Shown here: one piece after another, positions 46,545 through 55,817 of the stretch
Layout: every line of letters begins with the position of its first letter
Numbering within the stretch: position 1 is the first letter of the stretch
DNA from: Pelagibacteraceae bacterium AG-410-N23
GTDB lineage: Bacteria; Pseudomonadota; Alphaproteobacteria; Pelagibacterales; Pelagibacteraceae
Direction: 5' to 3'
NCBI GenBank assembly: GCA_003215055.1
Contig: QCKW01000005.1
Location: forward strand, 1 to 63,560
Length of the DNA stretch: 63,560 bases
Notes under the pieces: model-generated
What the model was told of the DNA's origin: nothing
Seen by the model: only the letters and a program-made list of their open reading frames with translations
The model's database searches: none
Position numbers and translations under genes: made by a program

Positions 46545-47717
46545 TTACTTGTTGGGAGTAAGTAATATCAAAAAATAGCCAAATAGGGTGGATAATAGTG
46601 ACCCGGTCAATACACCTATCTTTACTCCATCCATGTATTGCATATTATCCACGAAAGCTAAATTTCCAACGAAAAGACTCATTGTGAAACCAATACCGGT
46701 TAATACACCCACACCATAAAAATTAAACCAATTTGAGTTATTTGGCATTTGTGCAATTTTCGTTTTTATTGAGATATATGAAAAAACAAACACACCTAAT
46801 TGCTTTCCTAAAAATAATCCTAAAACAATTCCTAATGGTACTTTATCCAATAAAGAGCTTAAAGATAATCCTTCTAAAGAGACACCAGCATTTGCAAAAG
46901 CAAATAAAGGCATTATTCCAAAAGCAACATATGGACTTATCGCATGTTCAATTTTGATTAAAAGAGAAAAATCTTTTTCTTTTTTACGATGAGGTATTGT
47001 CATTGCTAATAGAACACCTGCAATTGTTGCATGTATTCCAGAATTATGAGTGAAATCCCAAAGAAAAATACCAATAACTAAATAAGGTAAAAATTTTTTA
47101 ATATTGAATTTATTAATAACTAATAATATTAGAAATGATAACAACATTAAACTTAGATATTTAACACTCAAATCTCCCGAATAAAATACAGCTATAATTA
47201 CGATAGCACCCAAATCATCAATTATTGCAAGAGCTGTTAAAAAAACTTTTAATGATAAAGGCACTCTTTTTCCTAATAGTGATAATACACCAAGTGAAAA
47301 AGCAATATCTGTGGCAGATGGTATAGCCCACCCATTCATTGTTTCACTATCACCAAGATTTATAAAAACGTAAAATAATGCAGGAACTAACATTCCTCCG
47401 ACAGCTGCAATTATCGGAAGTAAAGCCTGTTTAATGTTAGAAAGTTCGCCTTGTAAAAATTCTCTTTTTATCTCTAAAGTTACAAAAAAAAAGAATATTG
47501 CCATTAAAGCATCATTAATCCAATGAAGCACGGATAACTTTAGTCCAAAATTATTTATACCAATAAATAAATATTGATTTAAAGTCGAAAAATATAACTC
47601 TGATAAGCCTGAATTACTTATAATTAATGCAATAATTGCTGCAAACAATAGTACTAATCCACTTGCTGCTTCAAGTTTGAAAAACCATTTAAAAGGTTGA
47701 GATAAGTAATTAATCAT
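46545..47717 (-). CDS. nhaA: Na+/H+ antiporter NhaA
   Basis: Exports sodium in exchange for protons. 390 residues with about 12 helices. Signature pieces are FFFVTLEIKREFLQGELS, PSATDIAFSLGVLSLLGKRVP (the TDIAF unwound helix with sensor Asp) and ALAIIDDLGAIVII with the paired Asp of the ion site. Eight nt before the peroxidase gene on the same strand. Confidence 0.97.
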   Translation of the reverse strand: MINYLSQPFKWFFKLEAASGLVLLFAAIIALIISNSGLSELYFSTLNQYLFIGINNFGLKLSVLHWINDALMAIFFFFVTLEIKREFLQGELSNIKQALLPIIAAVGGMLVPALFYVFINLGDSETMNGWAIPSATDIAFSLGVLSLLGKRVPLSLKVFLTALAIIDDLGAIVIIAVFYSGDLSVKYLSLMLLSFLILLVINKFNIKKFLPYLVIGIFLWDFTHNSGIHATIAGVLLAMTIPHRKKEKDFSLLIKIEHAISPYVAFGIMPLFAFANAGVSLEGLSLSSLLDKVPLGIVLGLFLGKQLGVFVFSYISIKTKIAQMPNNSNWFNFYGVGVLTGIGFTMSLFVGNLAFVDNMQYMDGVKIGVLTGSLLSTLFGYFLILLTPNK

Positions 47718-47720
47718 AAA

Positions 47721-48167
47721 TTAAGTAAGATCTATTATAAAAGACTTAATGTCCCTTAAAACTTCATAAAGATTATACAGCATTAATTCTAAATTTGGAA
47801 AAAAATTACTTAACGGATACTTAAGTGTATCTAAAAAAATAATGAGGGCTGTTAAAGTTATAATAAAAACTAAAATATATGATAAAAACTTGCCAAATGA
47901 AAAAATGCTTTTATTTTGATATTTAACAAGTGCTTTTTGATTATAAACTTTGGGTTTGTCTTTTTTATTATTCTCATATAATTTTTCTTCAATAAGTTTT
48001 TCTTCTTTAATTTTTTTTTCTGGTGTATCTTCTAAGAAAGCTTTATCTTTACCATCAAAAAACCATACAAAATTACACGATCCACATTGAATATTTCGAC
48101 CTTTTGATGGTATCAAAGATGAATCTACTTTAAATTTTTTAGAACAATTTGGACATTGAATAATCAT
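47721..48167 (-). CDS. Zinc-ribbon membrane protein (MJ0042-type)
   Basis: 148 residues: N-terminal zinc ribbon CPNCSKKF ... CGSCNFVWF (about 4-38), a charged Lys/Glu linker, and one membrane helix (about 93-113). The FKVDSSLIPSKGRNIQCGSCNFVWF pattern is the MJ0042/zinc-ribbon-5 family. Alphaproteobacterial homologues sit near cell-division or transporter genes; function is unknown. Confidence 0.85.
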   Translation of the reverse strand: MIIQCPNCSKKFKVDSSLIPSKGRNIQCGSCNFVWFFDGKDKAFLEDTPEKKIKEEKLIEEKLYENNKKDKPKVYNQKALVKYQNKSIFSFGKFLSYILVFIITLTALIIFLDTLKYPLSNFFPNLELMLYNLYEVLRDIKSFIIDLT

Positions 48168-48261
48168 AATAATTTTATATCAGATTCTAATAAAATTACC
48201 TTTATTTTGATGATCTTTATACTTTTAAAAAATTAATAAGTACTGTATTAGTACATTCATT

Positions 48262-48338
<77 letters not shown>

Positions 48339-48345
48339 TTATTAA

Positions 48346-48627
48346 ATGAAAAAAGCGAAAATATATATTCCGCACAAAAGTGCAATGCAATCAGGACTAG
48401 GTAAAAGTAATAAATGGGTTTTAGAATTTGAAACAAATAATCCTACCACAAACCCATTAATGGGATGGGAAAGCTCAAATGATACTTACAGTGAACTCAA
48501 ATTAGAATTTTCCACAAAAGAATTAGCAATAAATTATGCAAAAAAGAAAAAAATTGATTATGAAATTATTGAGCCCAAAAAAAGAAAAACCGTAAAAAAA
48601 TCATATTCAGATAACTTTTTGGGATAA
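48346..48627 (+). CDS. NDUFS4-like NADH dehydrogenase accessory subunit
   Basis: 93 residues matching the ETC complex I NDUFS4/18-kDa family: AKIYIPHKSAMQSG at the start, KWVLEFE, NPLMGWESSNDTYSELKLEFSTKELAINYA, and IDYEI near the end. In alphaproteobacteria this is a supernumerary subunit of respiratory complex I; no nuo genes are here. Eight nt after tRNA-Pro and 4 nt before the next gene. Confidence 0.92.
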   Translation: MKKAKIYIPHKSAMQSGLGKSNKWVLEFETNNPTTNPLMGWESSNDTYSELKLEFSTKELAINYAKKKKIDYEIIEPKKRKTVKKSYSDNFLG

Positions 48628-48631
48628 ATAG

Positions 48632-49630
48632 ATGTTTAAATTTTTTACTGATAAAAGATGGCATTTGTGGAGCATTGGAGGAACTATACTTATTCTTGCA
48701 GCTACTTGGTATCAAGTTCAACTAGATGTAAAGATTAATGAATGGTTTGGTGAATTTTATGATACTTTACAAAAAGCTTTAGCTGAACCTGGGGCAGTAA
48801 CAGAAAAAGAATTTATTACATATCTTTTTACTTTTGCAAAAATTGCGGCTGTTTATATATTGGTTGTTATATTCAGTGATTATTTTACAAGTCACTGGAC
48901 TTTTAGGTGGAGAACAGCAATGGCTAATTTCTATCATGATAAATGGAATTTTGCTTCATCAATCGAAGGAGCGTCACAAAGAGTTCAAGAAGATACACTA
49001 AAGTTCGCTAGAATTATGGAAGGTTTAGGTGCTGAACTTTTAAGAAGTATAATGACGCTGATTGCATTTACTCCAATTTTGTGGGGATTATCTAAAAGTA
49101 TAACTGTGCTTCCTTGGATAGGCGAGGTGAACCATGCCCTAGTATGGGTTGCAATAATTTCAGCTTTGGGAGGTACATTTATTCTTGCAGCAGTAGGAAT
49201 AAAATTACCTGGTATTGAATACGACATACAGAAAGAAGAGGCGGCATACAGAAAAGAGTTAGTTCTGGGTGAAAATTTTAAGGAAAATGCTCAACCTGTA
49301 AGAATTGACCAATTATATGGTGGGGTAAGAACAATCCATTACAAAATGTATTTTCATTATTTATATTTTAATGCAGTAAAATGGAGTTATTTGCAAGGGA
49401 TGGTTATAATCCCTTATCTGGCTTTAGCTCCAACAATTGTAACTGGAGCTATCACTTTAGGATTTGTGCAACAAATTATAAGAGCATTTGGTAGAGTAGA
49501 AACTTCATTACAGTATCTTGTTAGAAGTTGGCCAATAATAGTTGAATTAATTTCAGTATGGAAAAGATTGAGTGAATTTGAAAATAAACTAAAAATTAAC
49601 AAAGAAAAAATATCTAAAGAAAAAATTTAG
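48632..49630 (+). CDS. SbmA/BacA-like peptide transporter
   Basis: 332-residue membrane protein of the SbmA/BacA-like family: W-rich first helix (WHLWSIGGTILILAATWYQV), NEWFGEFYDTLQKAL, WRTAMANFYHDKWNF and REPLY-type central part (GIKLPGIEYDIQKEEAAYRKELV) and LGFVQQIIRAFGRVETSLQYLVRSWP. It has the ABC-type transmembrane fold but no ATPase domain; E. coli SbmA takes up peptides using the proton gradient. The E. coli protein has about 406 residues, so this one is shorter. Directly before glpX, which it may drive by coupling. Confidence 0.88.
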   Translation: MFKFFTDKRWHLWSIGGTILILAATWYQVQLDVKINEWFGEFYDTLQKALAEPGAVTEKEFITYLFTFAKIAAVYILVVIFSDYFTSHWTFRWRTAMANFYHDKWNFASSIEGASQRVQEDTLKFARIMEGLGAELLRSIMTLIAFTPILWGLSKSITVLPWIGEVNHALVWVAIISALGGTFILAAVGIKLPGIEYDIQKEEAAYRKELVLGENFKENAQPVRIDQLYGGVRTIHYKMYFHYLYFNAVKWSYLQGMVIIPYLALAPTIVTGAITLGFVQQIIRAFGRVETSLQYLVRSWPIIVELISVWKRLSEFENKLKINKEKISKEKI

Positions 49631-50580
49631 TGGCTTTAAATAAAGAATTAATAGATAAAATAATAACAATAACTTCAAGAGCAGCAATATCTTGTCATAA
49701 ATTTTTAGGTAAAAATGATAAAATTAATGCTGATAAAGCTGCAACAGATACAATGAGAAATGAAATCAATAAACTTGAAATCAATGGTAAAGTTGTAATA
49801 GGAGAGGGGGAACTAGATGAAGCTCCGATGTTATATATTGGTGAAAAACTAGGTACTGGTGGAAATTTAGATATTGATATTGCTGTAGATCCTGTAGAAG
49901 GCACAAATTTTGTTGCTAAAAATTTACCAGGAGCATTATCTGTAATAGCATTTGCTGAAAAAGGAAATCTTTTTAATGCACCTGAAACTTATATGGATAA
50001 ACTTGCAGTTTCTAATAAAGTACCTAATGACGCAACTGATTTAGATTTCCCATTAGAAAAAAATATTAAAAACTTAGCTGACTCATTAAATAAAGATATA
50101 AGTGATATAACTGCTTGTTTATTAAATAGACCTAGACATAATGCAATAATCAAAACACTTAAAGAAATGAATGTAAAAATGAAATTAATTTCTGATGGTG
50201 ATGTTTCTGGTGCTTTAATGGTAACAAACGATAAATATAATGTAGATATATTTCTAGGAATTGGAGGTGGTCCCGAAGGTGTTCTTGCAGCTTCAGCAAT
50301 TGATGCTTATGGATGTAAATTTCAAGGCCGGTTTCTTTTTAATAATGATAAAGATATTCTTAGAGCCAAACAGATGGGTATTAAAGATTTAAAAAAAAAA
50401 TATGAATTAAAAGAAATCATTAAAGGTGACTCAATATTCTGTGCAACTGGTATTACTAGTGGAGATTTAGTTAAAGGTATAAATATTAAAGATAAAACAT
50501 ATATGACTCAAAGTTTAGTCACACATAAAAGCTCTAATATGTGTAAAATTGTTATAAGAGAAGACACTATAAAAACTTGA
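49630..50580 (+). CDS. glpX: Fructose-1,6-bisphosphatase, class II
   Basis: Gluconeogenic phosphatase. GTG start overlapping the preceding TAG (TAGTG). ADKAATDTMRNEIN, the metal site EGELDEAPML and AVDPVEGTNFVAKNLPGALSV are the GlpX signature, and GIGGGPEGVLAASA follows. 316 residues, full length. In many alphaproteobacteria it stands between hom and recJ; here hom lies 12 kb away in opposite orientation. Confidence 0.96.
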   Translation: MALNKELIDKIITITSRAAISCHKFLGKNDKINADKAATDTMRNEINKLEINGKVVIGEGELDEAPMLYIGEKLGTGGNLDIDIAVDPVEGTNFVAKNLPGALSVIAFAEKGNLFNAPETYMDKLAVSNKVPNDATDLDFPLEKNIKNLADSLNKDISDITACLLNRPRHNAIIKTLKEMNVKMKLISDGDVSGALMVTNDKYNVDIFLGIGGGPEGVLAASAIDAYGCKFQGRFLFNNDKDILRAKQMGIKDLKKKYELKEIIKGDSIFCATGITSGDLVKGINIKDKTYMTQSLVTHKSSNMCKIVIREDTIKT

Positions 50581-50615
50581 TAAATATTATTTTTTGCAAT
50601 AAAAGATCCAAATTT

Positions 50616-50690
50616 GGTCCCTTCGTCTATCGGTTAGGACACGTGGTTTTCATCCTCGAAAGAGGGGTTCGATTCCCCTAGGGACCGCCA
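50616..50690 (+). tRNA. tRNA-Glu (UUC)
   Basis: Acceptor GGTCCCT/AGGGACC, anticodon loop TTTTCAT with anticodon TTC, T arm GGGG-TTCGATT-CCCC, discriminator G and encoded CCA (50688-50690). The anticodon stem CGTGG/CCTCG has a T-T mismatch in the middle. It borders the variable glycan region. Confidence 0.94.
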
Positions 50691-50692
50691 AA

Positions 50693-50944
50693 ATGAGTTA
50701 TTATGTCTATTTAATTAAAACTATAAATTCCAAAATTAGCAAAAGTTACGTTGGCTATACCAATAATATAAGCAAAAGATTAGAGAAACATAATACAAAC
50801 AAAGGTGCTAAATCAACAAAAGGTTTTCAATGGAAATTAATCTATAAAAAAAAATTTATTTCAAAATCTAAAGCAATGTCATATGAATATAAGTTAAAAA
50901 AAGATAGAAAAACACGTAATGAAATCATTAAAAAAAAAAGATAA
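50693..50944 (+). CDS. GIY-YIG domain protein
   Basis: 83 residues, single GIY-YIG domain: YYVYLIKT (GIY position), SYVGYTNNISKRLEKHN (YIG position with Arg), and a later Glu in SYEYKLKK. This is the UPF0213/YhbQ-like form of a nuclease fold; a nucleic-acid role is likely but unproven. It starts 2 nt after tRNA-Glu and its end overlaps the next gene by 26 nt. It may be the first gene of the accessory region or its conserved border. Confidence 0.85.
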   Translation: MSYYVYLIKTINSKISKSYVGYTNNISKRLEKHNTNKGAKSTKGFQWKLIYKKKFISKSKAMSYEYKLKKDRKTRNEIIKKKR

Positions 50945-53030
50945 GATTGCAATTATTTTACCTTATAAAGAAATTTACTCAAACAATCACTCTGGTGCGG
51001 CATCAATATGGGTCAAAGATTATTTTTCAAAATCAATTTTATCAAAAGTTACTTATATTTATGGTTCATTAGAAAAAAAATTAAAACCAATAACAAAAAA
51101 CTTTATTAATTTAAATATTAGTGATTTGTCATTTTCTAAAACTAAGAATTACATATCAAAATTTTACAAAGATTATTTAAAAAAAAGATTTGATATTATT
51201 GAAATTCATAACCGACCTGAATATCTAAATTTTCTAATCAAAAATAATATAAAAAGTAAATTAATTTTTTTTTTTCATAACAACCCCCAAGATATAAGAG
51301 GTTCAAAAACTATTAAAGAAAGACTTAATATCTTAGAAAAAACTGATAAAATTTTTTTTGTCAGTGCATGGACAAAAAAAAAGTTTTTTGAACATCTGCC
51401 TATAAAAACAAAGTCAAATTGCGAAATATTATATCCATCTATGAATAAGATCAGATATTTTAATAAATATAAAAAAAAACAAATAGTATTTACTGGTAAA
51501 CTTAATTCTTCAAAAGGATATGATTTATTCGGAAAAGCTATTATAAAGATTTTAGATAAATATGATGATTGGTCAGCTATAGTAGCAGGTAATGAACCAA
51601 GAGAAAAATATGATTTTAATCATAAAAGATTAAAAATTTTTCCATGGTTGCCACACAAAAAAATTTTAAAAATCTATCAAAATTCCTCAATTTCAGTAGT
51701 TCCATCAAGATGGGAAGAACCATTTGGAAGAACAGCTATGGAGTCATCTGCGCATGGTTGTGCAACAATAACTTCAAATAGAGGAGGTCTGACAGAAACT
51801 TTTAATAATGATTTAATTCTAAATGAATTAACAGTAAATAATATTTATAAAAAAATTGAATACCTTATTAAAAATCCAAAAAAACTTAAAAAAGTACAAC
51901 TAGATAATTTCAAAAATCCATTACATCTATTAACTGATACAACTAGTTATTTAGATTCTGTTAAATTAAATCTTTTAGAAAAAACCATTAATGTTTTAAA
52001 ATCAAAAGGGCCTAGAATATTGCATATTTCAAATTTTAACGAAAAAAATAACCATAGATTATTTAATATTTCGATTGCATCCAAACTATCAAATGGATTT
52101 ATTAGAAATAATTGTGATGTAATTAATTTTAGTTACCGAAATTATCTTTCAAATAATCTTTTTCCTAAACTAGATAAAGATATAATAGAAATTTCTAAAA
52201 ATTATAAACCCGATTTAATATTATTAGGCCATAATAATATTCTAAATAAAAATACACTTGAAACAATAAAAGATAAAAAAACAAAAATTGGCTTATGGTA
52301 TGAAGATCATGTAGTAAATTATGGTCCTAATTGGCAGAATAATCTCAATTTAGTTGAAAAAAATCATAAATTAATCGATAAATATTTTATTACAACTCAT
52401 CCCTCAGTTATTAAAACTAAAATTAATAGAAATAAGCTAAATTATTTACCCATACCAGTTGATCCAAATATAGAAAATTTAAAAATTTACAATAACAAAC
52501 ATCGTTATAAAGATTTATTTTTTGCATTAAGTCATGGTGTTAATTATGGTAAATTAAGAAATAAAAGTAATGATGAGCGTGAAATTTTTTTGAACAATAT
52601 CTTAAATAAGAATAATCAAATTAAATTTCATATTTTAGGAATTAATAAAGATACACCTAAATGGAATTTTGATTTTTATAAAGAAATTTCCTATTGTAAA
52701 ATGGCTTTAAATTTAAGTAGAGGCAAGCCACTTAAATTTGCAACAAGTAACAGAATAGCCTCTTATATTGGCAATGGTATACTTACTTTTATCGATGAAA
52801 AGGTACAATTTCAGAAATTGTTTAATAGTGATGAATTAATAACGTATAAAAATGAAAATGATTTAATAGAGAAAATTTTAGACTTAAAAGATGATCTAAA
52901 AAAGATTAATAAAATATCAAAAAAAGGAAAAGATAAATATTTTAAAATTTTTAATAATTCAATTGTAGCAGACTCCATTACATCTGTAGCTCTCGAAACA
53001 TCACCGAAATATAATTATGTATGGAAATAA
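50919..53030 (+). CDS. Two-domain glycosyltransferase (GT4-like N-terminal half)
   Basis: 703 residues in two GT-B-like halves. The first (about 1-345) is GT4-like: FVSAWTKKKF, IVFTGKLNSSKGYDLF and SVVPSRWEEPFGRTAMESSAHG with the E-x7-E donor-binding pattern. The second (about 360-703) restarts with RILHISNFNEKNNHRLFNIS and has a GT1/DUF3880-like layout (PIPVDPNI, RGKPLKFATSNRIASYIGNG). Such double enzymes usually build capsule or O-antigen chains. Very A/T-rich with many Lys and Asn codons. Overlaps the GIY-YIG gene by 26 nt and the formyltransferase by 14 nt. Confidence 0.85.
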   Translation: MKSLKKKDKIAIILPYKEIYSNNHSGAASIWVKDYFSKSILSKVTYIYGSLEKKLKPITKNFINLNISDLSFSKTKNYISKFYKDYLKKRFDIIEIHNRPEYLNFLIKNNIKSKLIFFFHNNPQDIRGSKTIKERLNILEKTDKIFFVSAWTKKKFFEHLPIKTKSNCEILYPSMNKIRYFNKYKKKQIVFTGKLNSSKGYDLFGKAIIKILDKYDDWSAIVAGNEPREKYDFNHKRLKIFPWLPHKKILKIYQNSSISVVPSRWEEPFGRTAMESSAHGCATITSNRGGLTETFNNDLILNELTVNNIYKKIEYLIKNPKKLKKVQLDNFKNPLHLLTDTTSYLDSVKLNLLEKTINVLKSKGPRILHISNFNEKNNHRLFNISIASKLSNGFIRNNCDVINFSYRNYLSNNLFPKLDKDIIEISKNYKPDLILLGHNNILNKNTLETIKDKKTKIGLWYEDHVVNYGPNWQNNLNLVEKNHKLIDKYFITTHPSVIKTKINRNKLNYLPIPVDPNIENLKIYNNKHRYKDLFFALSHGVNYGKLRNKSNDEREIFLNNILNKNNQIKFHILGINKDTPKWNFDFYKEISYCKMALNLSRGKPLKFATSNRIASYIGNGILTFIDEKVQFQKLFNSDELITYKNENDLIEKILDLKDDLKKINKISKKGKDKYFKIFNNSIVADSITSVALETSPKYNYVWK

Positions 53031-53778
53031 TAAAACTATTTGTATTGCCGGTAAAAACTCTTGTGCCATAGAAGCCTTAAAATTTGTTGTTAGAAACTGC
53101 AAGAATTATAAAATTATTGCTTTACCAAACAAAAGTGACAAGGGTAATGATACATGGCAAAAATCTTTTAGGAAATTTGCAAAAAGAAAAAGTATTAAAA
53201 TAGTAAAACTTAATTATTTATATAAATTAAAAAATCTTTACTTATTTTCTTTGGAATATGAAAATATTCTTAATATTAAAAAATTTAGTAGTAAAAATCT
53301 TTACAATTTACATTTCAGCCTTCTTCCTAATTATAGAGGATGCCACACAAATTTCTATCAAATTAGAGATGGTGTGAATAATTCAGGAGTAACACTACAC
53401 CATATTGATAAAGGCATAGATACAGGGGATATTATAGATAATATCAAATATAAAGTAGCTATAAACGATACAGCATATGATAATTATATCAAATTGTTAA
53501 AATACTCGACGATTCTATTCAAAAAAAATTTGAATAAGATATTACAAAATAAACATAAAAGGATTAAACAAAATACCAAAAAAGGAAGTTATTTTAGTAG
53601 AAAAAGTATAGATTATAAAAAATTAATAAATATAAAAAAAATAGAAAATAATTTAAAAACTCATAATATGATTAGATCATTAATTTTTGAACCATTTCAA
53701 TTACCAAAATATAACGGATTACTTATTAAAAAATCAATTTTTAAAAATAAAAAAATTAAGATTATATATAAAAGATGA
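53017..53778 (+). CDS. Formyltransferase, probably sugar N-formyltransferase
   Basis: 253 residues of the methionyl-tRNA formyltransferase fold. The catalytic trio is intact: Asn97 and His99 in NLHFSLLPNYRG and Asp135 in GIDTGDII, 38 residues apart as in E. coli Fmt. The C-terminal part is too short and different to bind initiator tRNA, and the neighbours are an oxidoreductase, an aminotransferase and glycosyltransferases. This points to transfer of formyl from N10-formyl-tetrahydrofolate to an amino sugar, as in VioF or WbkC. Overlaps the next gene by 4 nt. Confidence 0.82.
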   Translation: MYGNNKTICIAGKNSCAIEALKFVVRNCKNYKIIALPNKSDKGNDTWQKSFRKFAKRKSIKIVKLNYLYKLKNLYLFSLEYENILNIKKFSSKNLYNLHFSLLPNYRGCHTNFYQIRDGVNNSGVTLHHIDKGIDTGDIIDNIKYKVAINDTAYDNYIKLLKYSTILFKKNLNKILQNKHKRIKQNTKKGSYFSRKSIDYKKLINIKKIENNLKTHNMIRSLIFEPFQLPKYNGLLIKKSIFKNKKIKIIYKR

Positions 53779-54698
53779 TTAATAATATTGCACTGATCGG
53801 TTATGGATATTGGGGTCCAAAATTAGCAAGAAATTTTCATAATTCTCCAAAATTTAATATTAAATATATAGTTGATAAATCTAAAAATAATATAAACAAA
53901 GCTAAACTAGATTTCCCTTTGTCAATTTTACTTAATGATTTTAAGAAAATTAAAAAAGATACTATTAATTTAGTTGTGATATCAACGCCTACTAAAACTC
54001 ATTTTTCAATAGCTAAATATTTTCTGAAATTTACTAATGTCTTGGTTGAAAAACCTTTATCATTAAACTCTAAAGATGTTTTTGCCCTAGAAAAAATAGC
54101 AAAAAAAAATAAGAATTTATTATTTGTTGATTATCCATTTATTTTTTCAGGCTCAATTAACTACATCAAAAAAATTATCAATTCTAAAGAATATGGGCCA
54201 CTTAAAGAAATTGAAAGTTTCCGTGAACAAGCACCAATAAGATCAGACGCTGATGTTGTATGGGATTTAGGTGTACATGACATTTCTATTTTAAAATATC
54301 TTTTAAATTTGAAATTGAATAAAGTAAATGCTCTAAAATACAATACTATCAATACTTCAAAAAAGGATACTGCTTATATAAATCTTCATTATCAAAATAA
54401 TTTAAAAGTTTTTATTAAAAATTCATGGATTTCACCTACAAAAATAAGATTAATTAAATTTAAATTTAGAAATGCTATTATTTTTTGTGATGAAAATGAA
54501 CCAATTTATAAAATAAAAATTTTTACTAGAAGTAAAAATAATAAAAATAATTATAAATTAGAACTCCCTGACATTGATATATCTGAGCCTTTATCAAAAT
54601 TAGTATATTATATTGGTCATTGTATTCAAAAAAAACAAAACCCAATTTTTAAAAATAATTTTAACCTTCAAATAACAAAGATTTTAGAAAAAATTTAA
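53775..54698 (+). CDS. Gfo/Idh/MocA-family sugar oxidoreductase
   Basis: 307 residues. N-terminal Rossmann motif GYGYWGPKLARN (9-20), VISTPTKTH and VEKPLSLN with Glu92-Lys93-Pro94, and DLGVHDISILKYL carrying the family His. Shape resembles the WlbA-type dehydrogenases that oxidise the 3-hydroxyl of nucleotide sugars. The following aminotransferase gene, 2 nt away, supports a 3-keto then 3-amino pathway. Substrate is inferred, not seen. Confidence 0.87.
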   Translation: MINNIALIGYGYWGPKLARNFHNSPKFNIKYIVDKSKNNINKAKLDFPLSILLNDFKKIKKDTINLVVISTPTKTHFSIAKYFLKFTNVLVEKPLSLNSKDVFALEKIAKKNKNLLFVDYPFIFSGSINYIKKIINSKEYGPLKEIESFREQAPIRSDADVVWDLGVHDISILKYLLNLKLNKVNALKYNTINTSKKDTAYINLHYQNNLKVFIKNSWISPTKIRLIKFKFRNAIIFCDENEPIYKIKIFTRSKNNKNNYKLELPDIDISEPLSKLVYYIGHCIQKKQNPIFKNNFNLQITKILEKI

Positions 54699-54700
54699 TT

Positions 54701-55801
54701 ATGATTAAATTTTTAGACCTTTATAAACAAGATAAGCTTTTACATAATGTAATTTTAAAAAAGATAAAAAAACTTATAAAGAAAGGTGATTTTATTTTAG
54801 GCAAAGAAGTAAGTTTATTTGAAAATAATTTTAAAAAATTTTGTGGAAGTAATTATGCAATTAGTTGTGCTAATGGCACTGATGCTTTAACTTTAGCTTT
54901 AAAAGCCTTAGATTTACCAAAAAATTCTGAAGTTTTAATACCTGCGATGACTTATTGTTCGACAGCATTTTCAGTATTTAATGCCGGTCTAAGACCTAAA
55001 TTAGTAGACACTGAGTTTCTTAAACCAACGATATGTTTAAAAGACTTAAAGAAAAAAATATCAAAAAAAACTAAAGTTATATTGCCAGTACATCTATATG
55101 GTTCAACGGCTAATTTGAGTGGTATTAAGAAGTTAATTGGGAAAAAAAAAATTTTTTTAATAGATGATTGTGCGCAAGCACATGGTGCCTATGATGATTC
55201 AATTAAATTAAAATTAAAAAAGAAAATTGGATCCACTACAGATATCTCTTGTTTTAGTCTTTACCCTGGTAAAAATCTAGGAGCATATGGTGACGCAGGA
55301 ATTATAACAACTAACAATAAAAAATTTTATAATAAAATAAGAAAATTAAGAAACCTAGGTTCTGAAAAAAAATTCATACATGATTTAGTTGGAATGAATA
55401 GCAGACTAGACTCAATTCAAGCAATAATACTAAATGAAAAATTAAAAAGATTAAATTTATTAAATGCAAAACGTAAAATTATTGCAAAGAGATATAATGA
55501 TGAAATTCAAAATAGCAAAATTAGAAAAATTAATTATTCTGATAGTTGTGTATATCATCAATATGTAATTCTTGCCAAAGATAGAAATAAACTAATTAAG
55601 ATATTATCTAAAAATAATATTCAATATGGATTTCATTATCCATATTCAATTAATCAATTAAATGTATTTAAAAAATATTTTAAAAAAAATAAATATGATA
55701 ATGCAGAAATTTTAGCAAAAGAAGGTTTAAGTTTACCTATAGATCCAAATTTAACTTATAAACAAATATCTTTTATAATAAAAACAATTAACGGAATGTA
55801 A
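54701..55801 (+). CDS. DegT/DnrJ/EryC1/StrS-family sugar aminotransferase
   Basis: 366-residue PLP enzyme that aminates keto nucleotide sugars. Internal aldimine Lys191 in FSLYPGKNLGAYGDAG, Asp-Asp in IDDCAQAHGA (155-156), CANGTDALTLALKAL near the start. Full length. With the Gfo/Idh enzyme before it and the formyltransferase earlier in the operon it completes a possible route to an N-formylated amino sugar. Confidence 0.93.
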   Translation: MIKFLDLYKQDKLLHNVILKKIKKLIKKGDFILGKEVSLFENNFKKFCGSNYAISCANGTDALTLALKALDLPKNSEVLIPAMTYCSTAFSVFNAGLRPKLVDTEFLKPTICLKDLKKKISKKTKVILPVHLYGSTANLSGIKKLIGKKKIFLIDDCAQAHGAYDDSIKLKLKKKIGSTTDISCFSLYPGKNLGAYGDAGIITTNNKKFYNKIRKLRNLGSEKKFIHDLVGMNSRLDSIQAIILNEKLKRLNLLNAKRKIIAKRYNDEIQNSKIRKINYSDSCVYHQYVILAKDRNKLIKILSKNNIQYGFHYPYSINQLNVFKKYFKKNKYDNAEILAKEGLSLPIDPNLTYKQISFIIKTINGM

Positions 55802-55817
55802 ATTTTTTTTTAATAAG

